Virus record (IMG/VR): IMGVR_UViG_3300018481_000019
Coordinates: 1-64,000 of that record
From: a virus
DNA length: 64,000 bases
Direction: 5' to 3' (one strand)
Below are positions 17,397 through 28,400 of the stretch, piece by piece. The notes below the pieces were generated by a model. The model was not told the DNA's origin. It worked only from the letters and a program-made list of their open reading frames with translations, and did no database searches. The position numbers and the translations under genes were made by a program. How positions within the stretch are numbered: position 1 is the stretch's first letter; each line of letters opens with the position of its first letter.

Positions 17397-17486
17397 ATGG
17401 TTATCAATCTCGACTCCATTCTGAAGATCGTCGCAATTGTCGCTCTGATCTTGGCGAGCATTTGGCTCGCCGTCACTATTTGGTAA
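17397..17486 (+). CDS. single-pass membrane peptide, 29 aa
   Basis: ATG at 17,397, three bases after the previous stop, TAA at 17,484-17,486. After MVINLDSILK almost every residue is hydrophobic (IVAIVALILASIWLAVTIW). It would span the membrane once. It ends the run of small membrane genes before the head genes; a role in lysis timing is possible. Confidence 0.5.
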   Translation: MVINLDSILKIVAIVALILASIWLAVTIW

Positions 17487-17595
17487 TCGCTATCTGACAA
17501 AAGCGGTGGCTATGCTCATCGCCAGACCGTCCTAGACCTTGACTCCGATCTGACCGCTGACTCACGGAACGCTCGGAGAAGGGACAGGATTCAGA

Positions 17596-18342
17596 ATGGT
17601 CATGCTTCACAACACGGTCGTAGATGCTCCCGACCTACTTGCCACGAAGCACAATCTCATGGACACGGGATTCAAGGACGTTCCCCAGGATCGGTGGGAG
17701 AACGGGATCACTTTCAACCCGCAGGGTTGTTTCAACGTATTCGCGATGGAAGTGGATTGTCCGCCCGAGCTAAAGGACGAACCCGACCAAGAGTGTCCCG
17801 ATGCCGTCACCTTCCTTCCCTTCATTGTGGAATTTGGTGTCTCGTACATGGGCCATGAGGAAGAGGGCGAGCTAGAAAGCGAGTTACGGGCCAAGACTTC
17901 CGCCGCAGTCGAAAGAGCGATTTGGAGTGGAGTCACAGTGGGAACTTCGACCAATCCCAAGCTCAGTGACGGGGATGCGCCAACTCCCACCGCTACCGCT
18001 CCCCGAGAGATGCTTGCGGTTCTGGAAGCCGAGCTTTACGAAACCGGGATGCAGGGCGGCACCATTCACATGAGCGTTTTCGACGCGGTCATGGCTGAAG
18101 GCGCAATGGATGAAGTCAACGGCAAGCTCTTTTCAAAAGTCACCGGGAACCCGGTTGTAGTCGGTAACTATCCGAAGGGATCGGCTGCAATTCACGGTGG
18201 AGAAATTGACGTGTATGCCTCTGAGGAATTCACGTTCGCTTCCTATGAGGATCGTCAACAGAATCGAATCATCTACAAGGTGGAGCGACTAGTGCTCGCC
18301 GTGTGGAACCCCTGCCATGTTTTCAAAATCGCCGGAGCATGA
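17596..18342 (+). CDS. candidate major capsid protein
   Basis: 248 aa immediately upstream of the portal, after a 109-base untranslated gap, the longest in this operon. The layout (a helix with SELRAKTSAAVERAIW, an Ala/Pro/Thr-rich loop, then a beta-rich C-terminus ending FASYEDRQQNRIIYKVERLV) fits a small HK97-fold capsid subunit, and no other gene in the window looks like one. I do not recognise a specific family match. Starts at 17,596 or 17,602 are both possible; a weak GAGAAGGGA lies upstream. A minor head protein is the alternative. Confidence 0.5.
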   Translation: MVMLHNTVVDAPDLLATKHNLMDTGFKDVPQDRWENGITFNPQGCFNVFAMEVDCPPELKDEPDQECPDAVTFLPFIVEFGVSYMGHEEEGELESELRAKTSAAVERAIWSGVTVGTSTNPKLSDGDAPTPTATAPREMLAVLEAELYETGMQGGTIHMSVFDAVMAEGAMDEVNGKLFSKVTGNPVVVGNYPKGSAAIHGGEIDVYASEEFTFASYEDRQQNRIIYKVERLVLAVWNPCHVFKIAGA

Positions 18343-19982
18343 AGTTTTTTGACGAGAACGGTGGGCGAACACCGCCGCCGGTCAATGCTCACCGAGCGAT
18401 GCAGGGTGCAGCCAAGGTGCTCGACCTCACCAAAGCTCGGGATGAAGCCCGCCGACCGGAGGCATGGCAGACGGCGGCGTGGCAGTTCTACGACGCAATC
18501 GGTGAGCTTCACTTCGCGTTCAATCTGATCGGGCAAGTGCTCTCTCGGATTCGGCTCTATGTGGCGATAGCCGATGATCCCGACACCGCTCCGATTCGGA
18601 GCACCACCTTTGTCGAAACGCTTTCCGAAGAGCATGACGTGTGGCCCGAGAACACGGCGACGATTGTGGAGAAGGCCGACGACGTTTTGGAAGACCTGAT
18701 TATCAATTCGCCGGGGCAGGGCGGGGGCTTGCTCCGTGAACTAGGGATCAATCTCTCGGTGACGGGTGAGGGCTACTTGGTTCGCGAAAAGCAATGGTCG
18801 ATTGCCTCCACCGACGAATTGAAAAAGTCGGACACTGGCACCGGCTACGTGATTCAAAAATCCCGCAAAGCCAGTTCGGTCAACGGAGCCGAAGACAAGA
18901 CCAACCTTCCGGCGAACGCCTTTGTCGCTCGCATCTGGCGACCACACCCCCGCTACTCGGCTGAAGCCGATTCCTCCATGATCGGTGTGCTGGATTCGTG
19001 CGAACAGTTGATGCTTTTGGAACAGGCGATTCGGATGATGACACGCTCCCGCATGAATGCCGGAGTGATCTTCATTCCCGATGGATTGAGCGCCGGGATA
19101 GACGACGACAACCCAGAGAGTGTCGAAGAGGCACTAATCAACGCCGCTATCTCCCCGCTGGAAGAGGAATCGGCAGCGACATCGGTGGTGCCGCTGGTGG
19201 TCACTGGTCCGGCGGCTCTCGGCAAGGAATTGAAAAAGATCGACCTTGGCAGGCCGGTTGACGAGCAGATGGTTCAGCTAGCCGAAACCACTTTGGACCG
19301 GATTCTGCAAGGGATCGACGTTCCGAAATCGGTGGTGCAGGGCTTGTCCGATGTCAAGTTCGCCAACGCGATCATCATTGACGACAACCTCTACCGGGCG
19401 CACATCGAACCGCTGGCGCTGATGATTGTCGATGCGCTCACGACGGTCTATCTCCGTCCGGTTTTGAAAAAGCAGTTCCCCGAAGAGGTCGCGAAAGACC
19501 AGACCATCTTGAACCGTCTGATGGTTTGGTTCGATCCGAGTGCCATTGTCACCCGACCGGACAAGAGCACGGCAGCGAATGAGGGCTACGACCGAAACAT
19601 TCTTTCTGAAAAGGCGTGGCGGGTGGCTCGGGGCTTCAGCGAATACGACGCGCCGACTGAAGACGAGCTTCTCACCAAAATGGCTCTGACTCGGACCCAG
19701 ATTCCGCCCGACATCACTGCCGCTCTGATCGAACGACTAGCTCCCGATTTCTTCGCATCGCTCCGAGAGGCAGGCCAAGAGGAAGCCGGTATCCCCGACG
19801 ACATCTCGTCGCTTCTGGAAGGCGGGACGGTCAATGAAGAGGGCGTGAGTGGGATGGACGAACTCGGGGCGATGTTCCAATCCGAGACACAGCCCGCCGG
19901 TGGCCTCAGTCCAAGCGATGAAGCCATGCAGGGCGGGGAAGTTCAACCGGGAGGAAATCTCCCACCAAGGGGTAGGCCGTGA
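18339..19982 (+). CDS. portal protein
   Basis: 547 aa, ATG at 18,339 overlapping the capsid candidate's stop (ATGA); a GTG 36 bases upstream is in frame but less likely. The central region (AWQFYDAIGELHFAFNLIGQ, GYLVRE, LEQAIRMMTRSRMNAGVIFIP, LDRILQGIDVPKSVVQG, FANAIIIDDNLY) is the portal fold of actinobacteriophages. It forms the dodecameric ring through which DNA enters and leaves. The acidic, Pro/Gly-rich C-terminus is disordered. It overlaps the next gene by 4 bases. Confidence 0.92.
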   Translation: MKFFDENGGRTPPPVNAHRAMQGAAKVLDLTKARDEARRPEAWQTAAWQFYDAIGELHFAFNLIGQVLSRIRLYVAIADDPDTAPIRSTTFVETLSEEHDVWPENTATIVEKADDVLEDLIINSPGQGGGLLRELGINLSVTGEGYLVREKQWSIASTDELKKSDTGTGYVIQKSRKASSVNGAEDKTNLPANAFVARIWRPHPRYSAEADSSMIGVLDSCEQLMLLEQAIRMMTRSRMNAGVIFIPDGLSAGIDDDNPESVEEALINAAISPLEEESAATSVVPLVVTGPAALGKELKKIDLGRPVDEQMVQLAETTLDRILQGIDVPKSVVQGLSDVKFANAIIIDDNLYRAHIEPLALMIVDALTTVYLRPVLKKQFPEEVAKDQTILNRLMVWFDPSAIVTRPDKSTAANEGYDRNILSEKAWRVARGFSEYDAPTEDELLTKMALTRTQIPPDITAALIERLAPDFFASLREAGQEEAGIPDDISSLLEGGTVNEEGVSGMDELGAMFQSETQPAGGLSPSDEAMQGGEVQPGGNLPPRGRP

Positions 19983-22495
19983 CTGATACCAGAGTCGATC
20001 TGTATTTGGAGTGGGAGCAAGCTCTGAATGAGCCGGAGGTCGATATAGCTCTGGTTGCCAGTTTGGAAACCCAGGCTCGGACGATGGGACTCGACCTCTG
20101 GAAGATCAACAATTTCATGCTCAATTCGATGTCGGTGAAGAGCAGCGATCTTCCTTCACCGGAGGAAATGGCGACCCTGAGTCCTGAAGCCGCCGAGTTG
20201 GTGAGAGGACTCACCGCAGCGATGCCGTGGAATGAGCAGCTTCATCCCCGCGGCTGGCATGGGCAGTTCATCGAAGTGGGCGATTTCGTGGAAGTCTTCG
20301 GAAGAGCGCGCCGACACCCCGGCGGAAGAGGCCGGGTTCGGCACATCAAATCTGATGGGAAGCTAGTTGTCGAAATCGACCGTGATCCGAACGGCTCGCC
20401 GGTCCAAACTCGGGTTGTCACCGTCGATCCCGCCGGTGTCCGACCTATCGGGGTCAAGGCGGAGATTGCCAAGCCGCGTCGGTCGCTCACAGAAGTCGGC
20501 AACGATTTTCTGGATCGGGCTGCTCAGATATACGGAGAAGCTCCGATACCCGATTGGATAATGCGCTGGTACGAGAGCCTCATGCGTACCGCCATTCCCA
20601 AGGAAATGCGTGGGCCGCGTCTCTATCCCCGCACTGCCGCGGTCACTTTTGATCCCGAGCTTCACCCGCGGGGCCGGGACGGGAAGTTCATCGAATCCTT
20701 TGGCCTGGTCCGTCTCTTCGACTTCATGGATCGAAAAGGCAACCGGCACTCAGAAGGATTTGGAAAAGTCACCGATATCACACGCGATCCCCGAAGTCCA
20801 GGGAATCCCGACATCGAAGTGGAGCTTCCCGAAGGCGGTCACGTCACGGTCAAGCCGAACCAAGTTTCATCGGCTCCCGATGTCAAGGGTCGGATCAATC
20901 GTGACCTCACTGATATCGAAGCGGCGGAGGAAATAACCGACATCGAAGCGGCGGAACGACTCATTGCCGAGAGGCCGGTCGAGAGGCCCGGAGAGGTTGA
21001 CGTAGAAGAGGACATCGAATTTGCCGACACCATCTACAACACGTCTCGGGACGTAGGCAATCTCCAAGTCGGGGATGAAATCATTCTCCCCGGTGACATT
21101 CCTGGGACCATTGTCGAATTTGAATTCCCTGGTGATCGTCCTGACTCAGTCCGGGTCCACACCGACGGCGGCACCTATCACGGCAGAACCACCGACGTTC
21201 TTCCCAACTTCCGGCCTGGTGAGGAAGTCAATCCCATCGGTGAGCCGGTCATGGAAAAGCCGGGGGAAGCCGGTTCCAAGACCAATCCGATAAAGACCTC
21301 TGATCCGCTGGAAGCGGTCAAGGCGCTACGGGACGGCAAGCACGTCGAATTGGAATCGGTCGATCAAGTCTCGACCTTGCTCAATGAGCTTGCCGATATC
21401 GCGAATGAGGCCAAGGCCGCTGGTGAGGAAGCGCCCAACTACGACCTCTGCCTGGTGTCGGTGCCAGGGACCAACCTCTTCTGTGCCGAGTCCAAGGGCA
21501 TCCCGAGAATCGAAATGCCGCAACTCAGTGGCTTCCCGGTGCCGGGTTCCAAGGCCGACGATCTTCCCCGCACTGAAGAGGGCGGAGTCGATATCGGACC
21601 CGCCTTCATGGATCATCTCCGCAGCCAGGGTGTCGGGGTCACTGAAGAGCGTCGGTTGGCTTCACATCTGAAGGCTTCCCAATCCGAACTGATCGGCTCC
21701 AAGATTGCCGGGATGATGCGGGCGATGGACTCGGGGAACGAATTCGCCATTCGCAACATTCGGGAGAATCCGATCTTTGTCACCAGCGACGGTTACGTGA
21801 TTGATGGACACCATCGGTGGGCTTCAGTTGTCGGATGGGACGCACTGGAAGGCGGCTTGGACGATTACGACATGCCAGTCCGTGTAATTGATATGGACAT
21901 CATGGAAGTCCTTTCAGAAGCCAACAAGTTCGCCAACGATTTTGGAATCCCCCAAGTCTCTTCATCTGACGTGGGACCGGAAATCAAGCAAGTGAATTTG
22001 CCGTCCGCTCCGTCCGCACCAGCCACCGATAGGCCATTTGAAAATCTGAGCGATGCCGAGCTTCAGCGAACCTATGCCAACACAGTTGATCGCTTGGTGG
22101 GCGATATTGATGATCCTCAGTTGATCGAATCTCTCGGACTTGATGTCGAATATATCCGAGATGAATTTGAGGCTCGGGGTTTGTCAAGGCGCGAAGGCGG
22201 GGATCGACCATTTCGCAATTTGAGTGACGATGAACTTCAGGATGCCTACCAACGCACGGTCAATCAATTGATCGAAGATTTTGATGATCCACAATTGATG
22301 GATTCCTTGGAGCTTGATGTTAAGTATTTCCGTGAGGAATTGGAGTCTCGGGGGTTGTCACGTCAAACGGACTCAGAGTCCTTCCGGCAGAGGAACGTGG
22401 ACTTAGACCTAGCGGAGCTACGGCGACGAGCGTATGGAGACGCGGCTATGGCAACGGAATCGACAAGAGCCGCCGAGATGAATCGCCGTGAGTGA
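19979..22495 (+). CDS. multidomain head-associated protein: two HPRG modules, ParB-like domain, C-terminal repeats
   Basis: 838 aa, GTG start in a GTGA overlap with the portal. HPRG modules sit near residues 86 and 226 (LHPRGWHGQFIE, LHPRGRDGKFIE), each followed by a roughly 60-80 residue KOW/SH3-like beta segment. Residues about 570-660 contain FVTSDGYVIDGHHRWASVVG, a ParB/sulfiredoxin-like motif. Two tandem repeats of about 60 residues (about 682-740 and 742-798) share RPF-x-NLSD-x-EL and DDPQL. Genes after the portal often encode MuF-type head proteins that carry enzymes; I infer an internal virion protein. Substrate and activity are unknown. Confidence 0.7.
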   Translation: MTDTRVDLYLEWEQALNEPEVDIALVASLETQARTMGLDLWKINNFMLNSMSVKSSDLPSPEEMATLSPEAAELVRGLTAAMPWNEQLHPRGWHGQFIEVGDFVEVFGRARRHPGGRGRVRHIKSDGKLVVEIDRDPNGSPVQTRVVTVDPAGVRPIGVKAEIAKPRRSLTEVGNDFLDRAAQIYGEAPIPDWIMRWYESLMRTAIPKEMRGPRLYPRTAAVTFDPELHPRGRDGKFIESFGLVRLFDFMDRKGNRHSEGFGKVTDITRDPRSPGNPDIEVELPEGGHVTVKPNQVSSAPDVKGRINRDLTDIEAAEEITDIEAAERLIAERPVERPGEVDVEEDIEFADTIYNTSRDVGNLQVGDEIILPGDIPGTIVEFEFPGDRPDSVRVHTDGGTYHGRTTDVLPNFRPGEEVNPIGEPVMEKPGEAGSKTNPIKTSDPLEAVKALRDGKHVELESVDQVSTLLNELADIANEAKAAGEEAPNYDLCLVSVPGTNLFCAESKGIPRIEMPQLSGFPVPGSKADDLPRTEEGGVDIGPAFMDHLRSQGVGVTEERRLASHLKASQSELIGSKIAGMMRAMDSGNEFAIRNIRENPIFVTSDGYVIDGHHRWASVVGWDALEGGLDDYDMPVRVIDMDIMEVLSEANKFANDFGIPQVSSSDVGPEIKQVNLPSAPSAPATDRPFENLSDAELQRTYANTVDRLVGDIDDPQLIESLGLDVEYIRDEFEARGLSRREGGDRPFRNLSDDELQDAYQRTVNQLIEDFDDPQLMDSLELDVKYFREELESRGLSRQTDSESFRQRNVDLDLAELRRRAYGDAAMATESTRAAEMNRRE
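22024..22370. repeat. tandem protein-level repeat, two units of about 180 bp
   Basis: Two diverged copies (about 22,024-22,195 and 22,204-22,370) encode the same pattern: RPFxNLSDxELQ, a helix, then DDPQL-x-SL-x-LDV, a second helix and ARGLSR/SRGLSR. A linker of three to four residues joins them. The repeat is visible in protein rather than in DNA, so the duplication is old. Confidence 0.7.
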
Positions 22496-25400
22496 TCTTG
22501 AACTTCACGGTCTTGAAATCTCTGAAGACAATGTTGAGAAACTTCAGGAGATGCTTGGCGATCCCGAGCGCCGCTGGTATGGACTCCGGCGGCTGAAGGG
22601 ATTCCAAACCGTCGGTTTGGTCGCCGGTTCTTATTGGAATCCCGAACTCCATCCGAGAGGACCGGACGGGAAGTTCATCGAAAAGTGGGGTTTCGTTCGC
22701 TGGCTTGTCGATGGGCTGTGGCAGCGGGGTCGTGTCGAGAACCTTCTGCCCGACAACAAGATCATTGTCGCGCCCGATGGTGGTGGCGATGAAGTCGTGC
22801 TTTCGACCAAGCAGACCTACGCCTTGCCCACTCCCAAGGGCCAGTTGGTAAATAGCCCGGACCCGACTTCGTACTCGGTTCCGACCCATTGGGAAAAGAC
22901 CGGCGAGCAGGGTGGCTCCAATCCCGGTGGCTTCTACACGTCGCAAGAGAAGATTCCGGTTCGCTCCACACCATCGGTGGAACAGATTCAGCAAGTGGTA
23001 TTCGCTGGCGGTGACACAGGGGAATTCGATGAGTACGACTGGAAGGAGATGGAGGACACTTTCAAAAAGGCGGGGGTCGGGCAACCGGATCGCTACATCG
23101 CTCACTACACCGGAGCCGACGGCAAGTCTGAAGTCCTCTTTAGAAATGGTGCTGATCCACTCACGGTGGAATGGGATGCAGCGACTAAGGCCAATGATCT
23201 GAAGCTGTGGGTCACGACCTCTGAGCTTGCTCTAGGGGAAGCTCGGGTCAAGTTGACTCGGGGCATGGACGTAGAGGAAGGGACTCAGTTTTACGTCAAG
23301 CAGACCAAGTCGGTGAATCACGCCGCCAATGAGATGCTCGCCAATGAGCTTTACAAATTGGCCGGAGTCCCGGTGCCGGACCTCTACTTTGGACAGCACC
23401 AGACAGTTGCCTCCAAGATTTTGAAAAGCTCCGATCCCGACGGCATCGCCCCTCAGATGTTGAGCAAGGTCAAGGACGATTCCGCCGTGCTCGCTCAGAT
23501 TCGACCGAATATGGCGGTTGATGCGTGGCTCGCCAATTGGGACGTAGCGGGCATGACTTACGACAACATCATCGTGGTCGATGGAATCCCCTACCGGATC
23601 GACACCGGAGGCTCGCTGGAATACCGAGCGCAGGGCGGACCCAAGGGCGGAGCGTTCGGGCATGAAGTAGGGGAATTGAAATCCTATCTCAACACCAGTC
23701 TGAATCCTTCTGCCTCCACCGTGTTCGCCGGGATCACTCCCGACGAACTCCGCTCGGGAGCCGAGAAGGTGGCAGCGATCAGTCCGCGAAAGATCAAGGA
23801 TATGGTCCGCTCCGCCGGGATATCTGATGCCGTCGGCAACACACTGGTCGCCCGTCGAGAAAGCATCATCGAACAAGTCGGGGTCCACGACCCCTACAAG
23901 ATTTACGTTCCGCCGCAATTGACCAAAGTGACAAAGGGAACCGTTCCCGAAGAGAAGTTTTGGAATCCCATTGACGACCAGTGGCAACCGGGCATCCTGC
24001 TCAAATCCTCCGCTGATGCCCGCCGCCAAGTGGAAGGGCAGATCATCTCGCTCTACGGGAAGGGCGATCCCGAGCTTGCTCCAATCAAGGGCGACTTGAT
24101 TGTCGTCGGGTCGCAAGACGCCTTCACCGGCATGTTCCGTGTCACCGACGACAGCGAGTCGATGCTAAAGGCGGTGTCGGCCCTTGACCCGGACAACAAG
24201 ACGGAATACGAGCTTTATACCCCCGACGTTCGGATCGTTTCCGAAACCGATCCGGCGGTAGAAGAGGTCCGGTCGGCCTACACGCAGCATCGTGTGGCGA
24301 CGGTCAATGACCAACTGAAGCTCCACACGCTTGACTCGGTTTTCGATGTCGCCGTGCAGAACAAGGACGTGTCCAAGCCCCCGGTCTATCTCGTCCCGCA
24401 TACCTACGGGAGCGAAGGCGACGCGATGTTCAAGATGCAGCCAGGGCAATTCCTCTTCCACGGTTACGAAGACTTTGAGGGCGAGCACAAGGTTGTGTAC
24501 CGGATCAATGGGACTACCGCTGATTCCATCTCCATGACCAATGTGATTGATGGGAAGGAACGCATTCTCAGTTGGGACGAGTGGGTCGCGGACTATGAGC
24601 CGTCTCAGTGGAGCATCCCCGACGACTACACGCAAGATCAGACTCTTGCCCTCTTGCAGCGGGACAAGCTGATTTCGACAGAGGACAACCTAGAAGCGAT
24701 TTCCCTTGAATACCCATACGCCCTTGATGAATACGGGGAGGCCGTCGATATTTCGGTGAATCCCGATCTACCGGGTCCGTCGGCAAGCCTGGAAGAACTC
24801 GGCGCGGTTCCCACCATGACCAACGACTACGGGATTCACAACGATATTCCCACCGGGGAAGTCGTTCCTTTGAACGACCTCTTGAATCTAGTGACTGAAT
24901 CACTTGATATGGATTCGATCAATGCGATGCCGGATGGAGTGCTAAATGTCGAAACTCCGCTCCATGAATTCTTGGGTCAATCGGTGATTATCGGCAATCC
25001 AGATGCCAAAAGAATCAACCTTGGCTACACAGAGGATTACCGGGGATTGTTCTACGTGGACGGGATTGAGGTTCGGAAACGTGCCTACGGTCACGGCACT
25101 GTTATCACCACGACGATGTCGATGATCGCTCCCAATGGGCAGCGGCAGTATCTTCGGGTGGAGGAAGGCAAGACCTTTGGCGAGCAGGTAATCACTATCG
25201 CTACCGCTCTTGATGCGTCGATTCCCTCACCACCACCGTCACTTCGGGAGAATGGCGACATCGTCCTAGAGAAACAGATCATTGGGCGGTGGGAAAAGGG
25301 CGGGACGTGGCGGGCCGAGATTTTCCCCGAGCACTCCCTGACTGGAACAACCAAAATCGTTCAGGCGTATGCCAAATACGAGATGCGTGACCGGATTGTC

Positions 25401-28400
25401 AAGCACGTCATTCCTCTTCTGCAACCGACCGAATTGGTTCCCAAGTCGGGTAAGACGGAAGGGTCCAAGGATGCGATTCTGAGCAAGGCCGTTTTCAAAA
25501 GACGTGAAGACTTCCCGGCAGGATCATGGGTCATAGCTCCCGATGGGTTTACCGGCGTGGTCGGTGTCACCGACAGTGGAATTGGATCAAATGCTTCCTT
25601 CCTCAGTCGCTTCCCCTCCGCGGTACGGGTGACAAATCCAGTGGACGGCAAGACCCGGATCATCAATGCCAATCTGCTTCTGCCCACCGAAGCCCCTGAA
25701 GTCACCGAGACGGAATCAGACTTGGTGTCGCTGAGTGAGGTCAAGGCCATGACCGACTCGGGCGCTCCGTTCTTCCCGCTGAAACTGAAAGACGGGACCG
25801 ATCCACGCATCGGTCAGTACGTCCGAGCTTTCGGGCCTGGGGAAAAGATCACTGAGGGAACGATCAATTGGGTCGGCCCGCCCGACGGCAAGCAGGCCAA
25901 GGTTGCTCCGCTGCTTTCCATTGTGACAGCCGATGGGAAAATCGTTCGGAAAACCCTGAGCAAGACCGTGTTGCTGAAGGACGTTGAGGGCGCACCGACT
26001 CCACCCATTGCCGAGAGTGGTCTTCCCGAAGACACCAAAGCCGCGGTCGAAGCCGTGATCGGATTCACGCCGGAGGCTACGTCGGACATCGGCATGAAGT
26101 ATGTCGCTCCCGATGGGAAGACTCTGGCGCAGCCGCAATGGGAAAAGGACGTGTGGCTCGGGAAGTCTCCCAAGCGCACGCTCACCAAGGACGGCTACGC
26201 GCCCCGAGCCGGGATGCGAGTGCAGACCAATAAGGGCGAAGCTCTGGTGATCCTGGGATTTGAGGACGTTTACAAAAGACCCAACAACGTCCAGACCTTG
26301 AATCTGACCACAGGCCAGACCCGAACCAGAGTGGTGTCGGCTCTGACTGTGGATCACGCCGCCGAGCTTGGTGATGTCGAATACGGCTCGCTGGACTACG
26401 TCCGTGGGATCACGCTCACTTCAGAGCCGGATGCAACGCATCCGTCGTTCACCGAGCACCTTCCCAATGGGACCATCATCTATAAGGCGACTGCTTCCAA
26501 GAATTACTACACCGGGGAGGCGTACCGGAAGATTGACGAGTATTTCTTCATCACTGAAACCGGGCAGATTCAAAAAATGGGAGGCGGCGGGCATCTGTCT
26601 CAGCAACAGGCGATGCACTGGATAGCCGAACTTTCTCAAATGGGGCAAATGAGCAAGGTCGCCGTCATTGACGAGAACTCCCCCAACTTCGGCGGGTACA
26701 CCAATGCCGTTGAGAAGAATCCTGCGGCGTTCGTCGTTTACAGTCCTTCAGAATTGACCCATGAGGAAGCTCTGAGTGGTCATTTCCTAGAACTGACCGG
26801 AGTGTCGGTCAAGGGTGCGGAGATTGCGGCTCCGATTCCAAAGGACAATCTGGTGAGCGTCCTTCCCAAGCCCGCCGATGCCATTGATATGACTGAGGAC
26901 GAGCTTGTCCCTGACCCGCCACCGATTACGGGAACGGTGGGAGCGGTAAACGACAAGCCAGGAATCCTTCCGGTGAAGTCGGTCACTGAAGCGGGTCTTG
27001 AAATCCTGAGTCAGAAATTGGAAACCAGTCCTGGCTCTGGTTCCGAGTACGCCTTTGGGGATCAGGAATACATCGAAGACATGCTGGTCCGTGCTCAGAT
27101 TGCCAAAGACGTGAAGAGCGGGAACGAGTATGTCGAGTTCCATTTCAGAATGTTGGAAAGCAAGGCAGAAGCGACCTCTGACCGATTGGTCACTGCCGGG
27201 AAGAACGTCACCTACGGGAAGTGGCAAGAGCGCCCGGAGCCGGTGCGGGGTAGTCATTTGGAAATCGGGGATGCCATTTCGGTTCGGGTGTCGTCGGTGT
27301 CCGATGCACTGAAGCCGTCGAATGGGACTGCTCCCAATGCTCGGGTAATTGCCGATCCGGTGCTGCTTGGAGCGGATTCCAAAGGCGTGCCGATCTATCG
27401 GGTCACGGTTGCCTCCGCCGATGGGACTACCGGAGCGATGGACGTACAGGAACGAGCCTTGCCGTCGATCAAGGTCTACGACTGGAATCCGGCGGCGGTT
27501 GCCACGATGGACACCAGCGCCACAGCCAAGCTCACTTCCAAAGCGATCACTAACGGGTGGCGTGAGGTTGGTGATCTTGGCTACGACTTTCACGGAAAAT
27601 ATGCCAGCAAATCCCCGGTGGTTTCGATGGATGAAACCGGAGCCAAGCTGATCGACGGCGACAGCATTCACATGGGAGCTACCGGCGACCAGGGCAAGCC
27701 GGGTGCCAGGACGCAGGGACGACGACTGGAACGGACTTTCCCCGATGGGTCATACGTTCGTTATAACGCAATTCCCTCTTCGATCAGCGGCACGTCTCAC
27801 GGTGGCAACGGCGGTTCGCCTGGTGAAGCTCGCCGGTTCAATGAGGCGGGACAAGTCACGATCAGGGTTCCCGTTTCATTGGAGTACGACCCTGAAGCAT
27901 TTCAGGCTTCGGTAAGCAGGGCTATGGAGGCAGTCGGAATTCCGCCCGACAAGCAGGGTCCACCCACTGACGAGCACCTTGCCGTCTTCGCGCTCAACAA
28001 GCTATTCAAAACTCATGCCGCCGACTTCGCCCATCGCAGTTCTCCGGTGACTCAGCCGAGTACCAATGATCCCAAGCTGATCGAAGTCCTGGCTCGGATG
28101 GACAAGGAACTCATGCCGATTCTCGGTAGGCCGGTGACGTTGGACGACATCTCCATTCACGTTTTCAGTGATGGTCGATTCACCGCTCTTCTCAGCGCTG
28201 AGGTTGCTTCCGCGATCAGCAAGCGGCAAGGGAATCAGTATTACCAGCACTCGGGAGTGAGTACCACCGACAAGATTGTCGAATTGCTGGCGGGGCCGAA
28301 CCCCGGACTCATGGGCGGAACCGAGCGGTATTCGATGGGACTCTTTTTCAAAGGCGCATCTACCGAACGGGATATGACCAAAGGCTCGGGCAATCGTGTC

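Noticed and set aside
17487-17595. CTGACA and TATGCT in the gap before the capsid candidate as a late promoter
   Set aside because: The spacing is only 11 bases; no convincing promoter. The gap may be an untranslated leader only.
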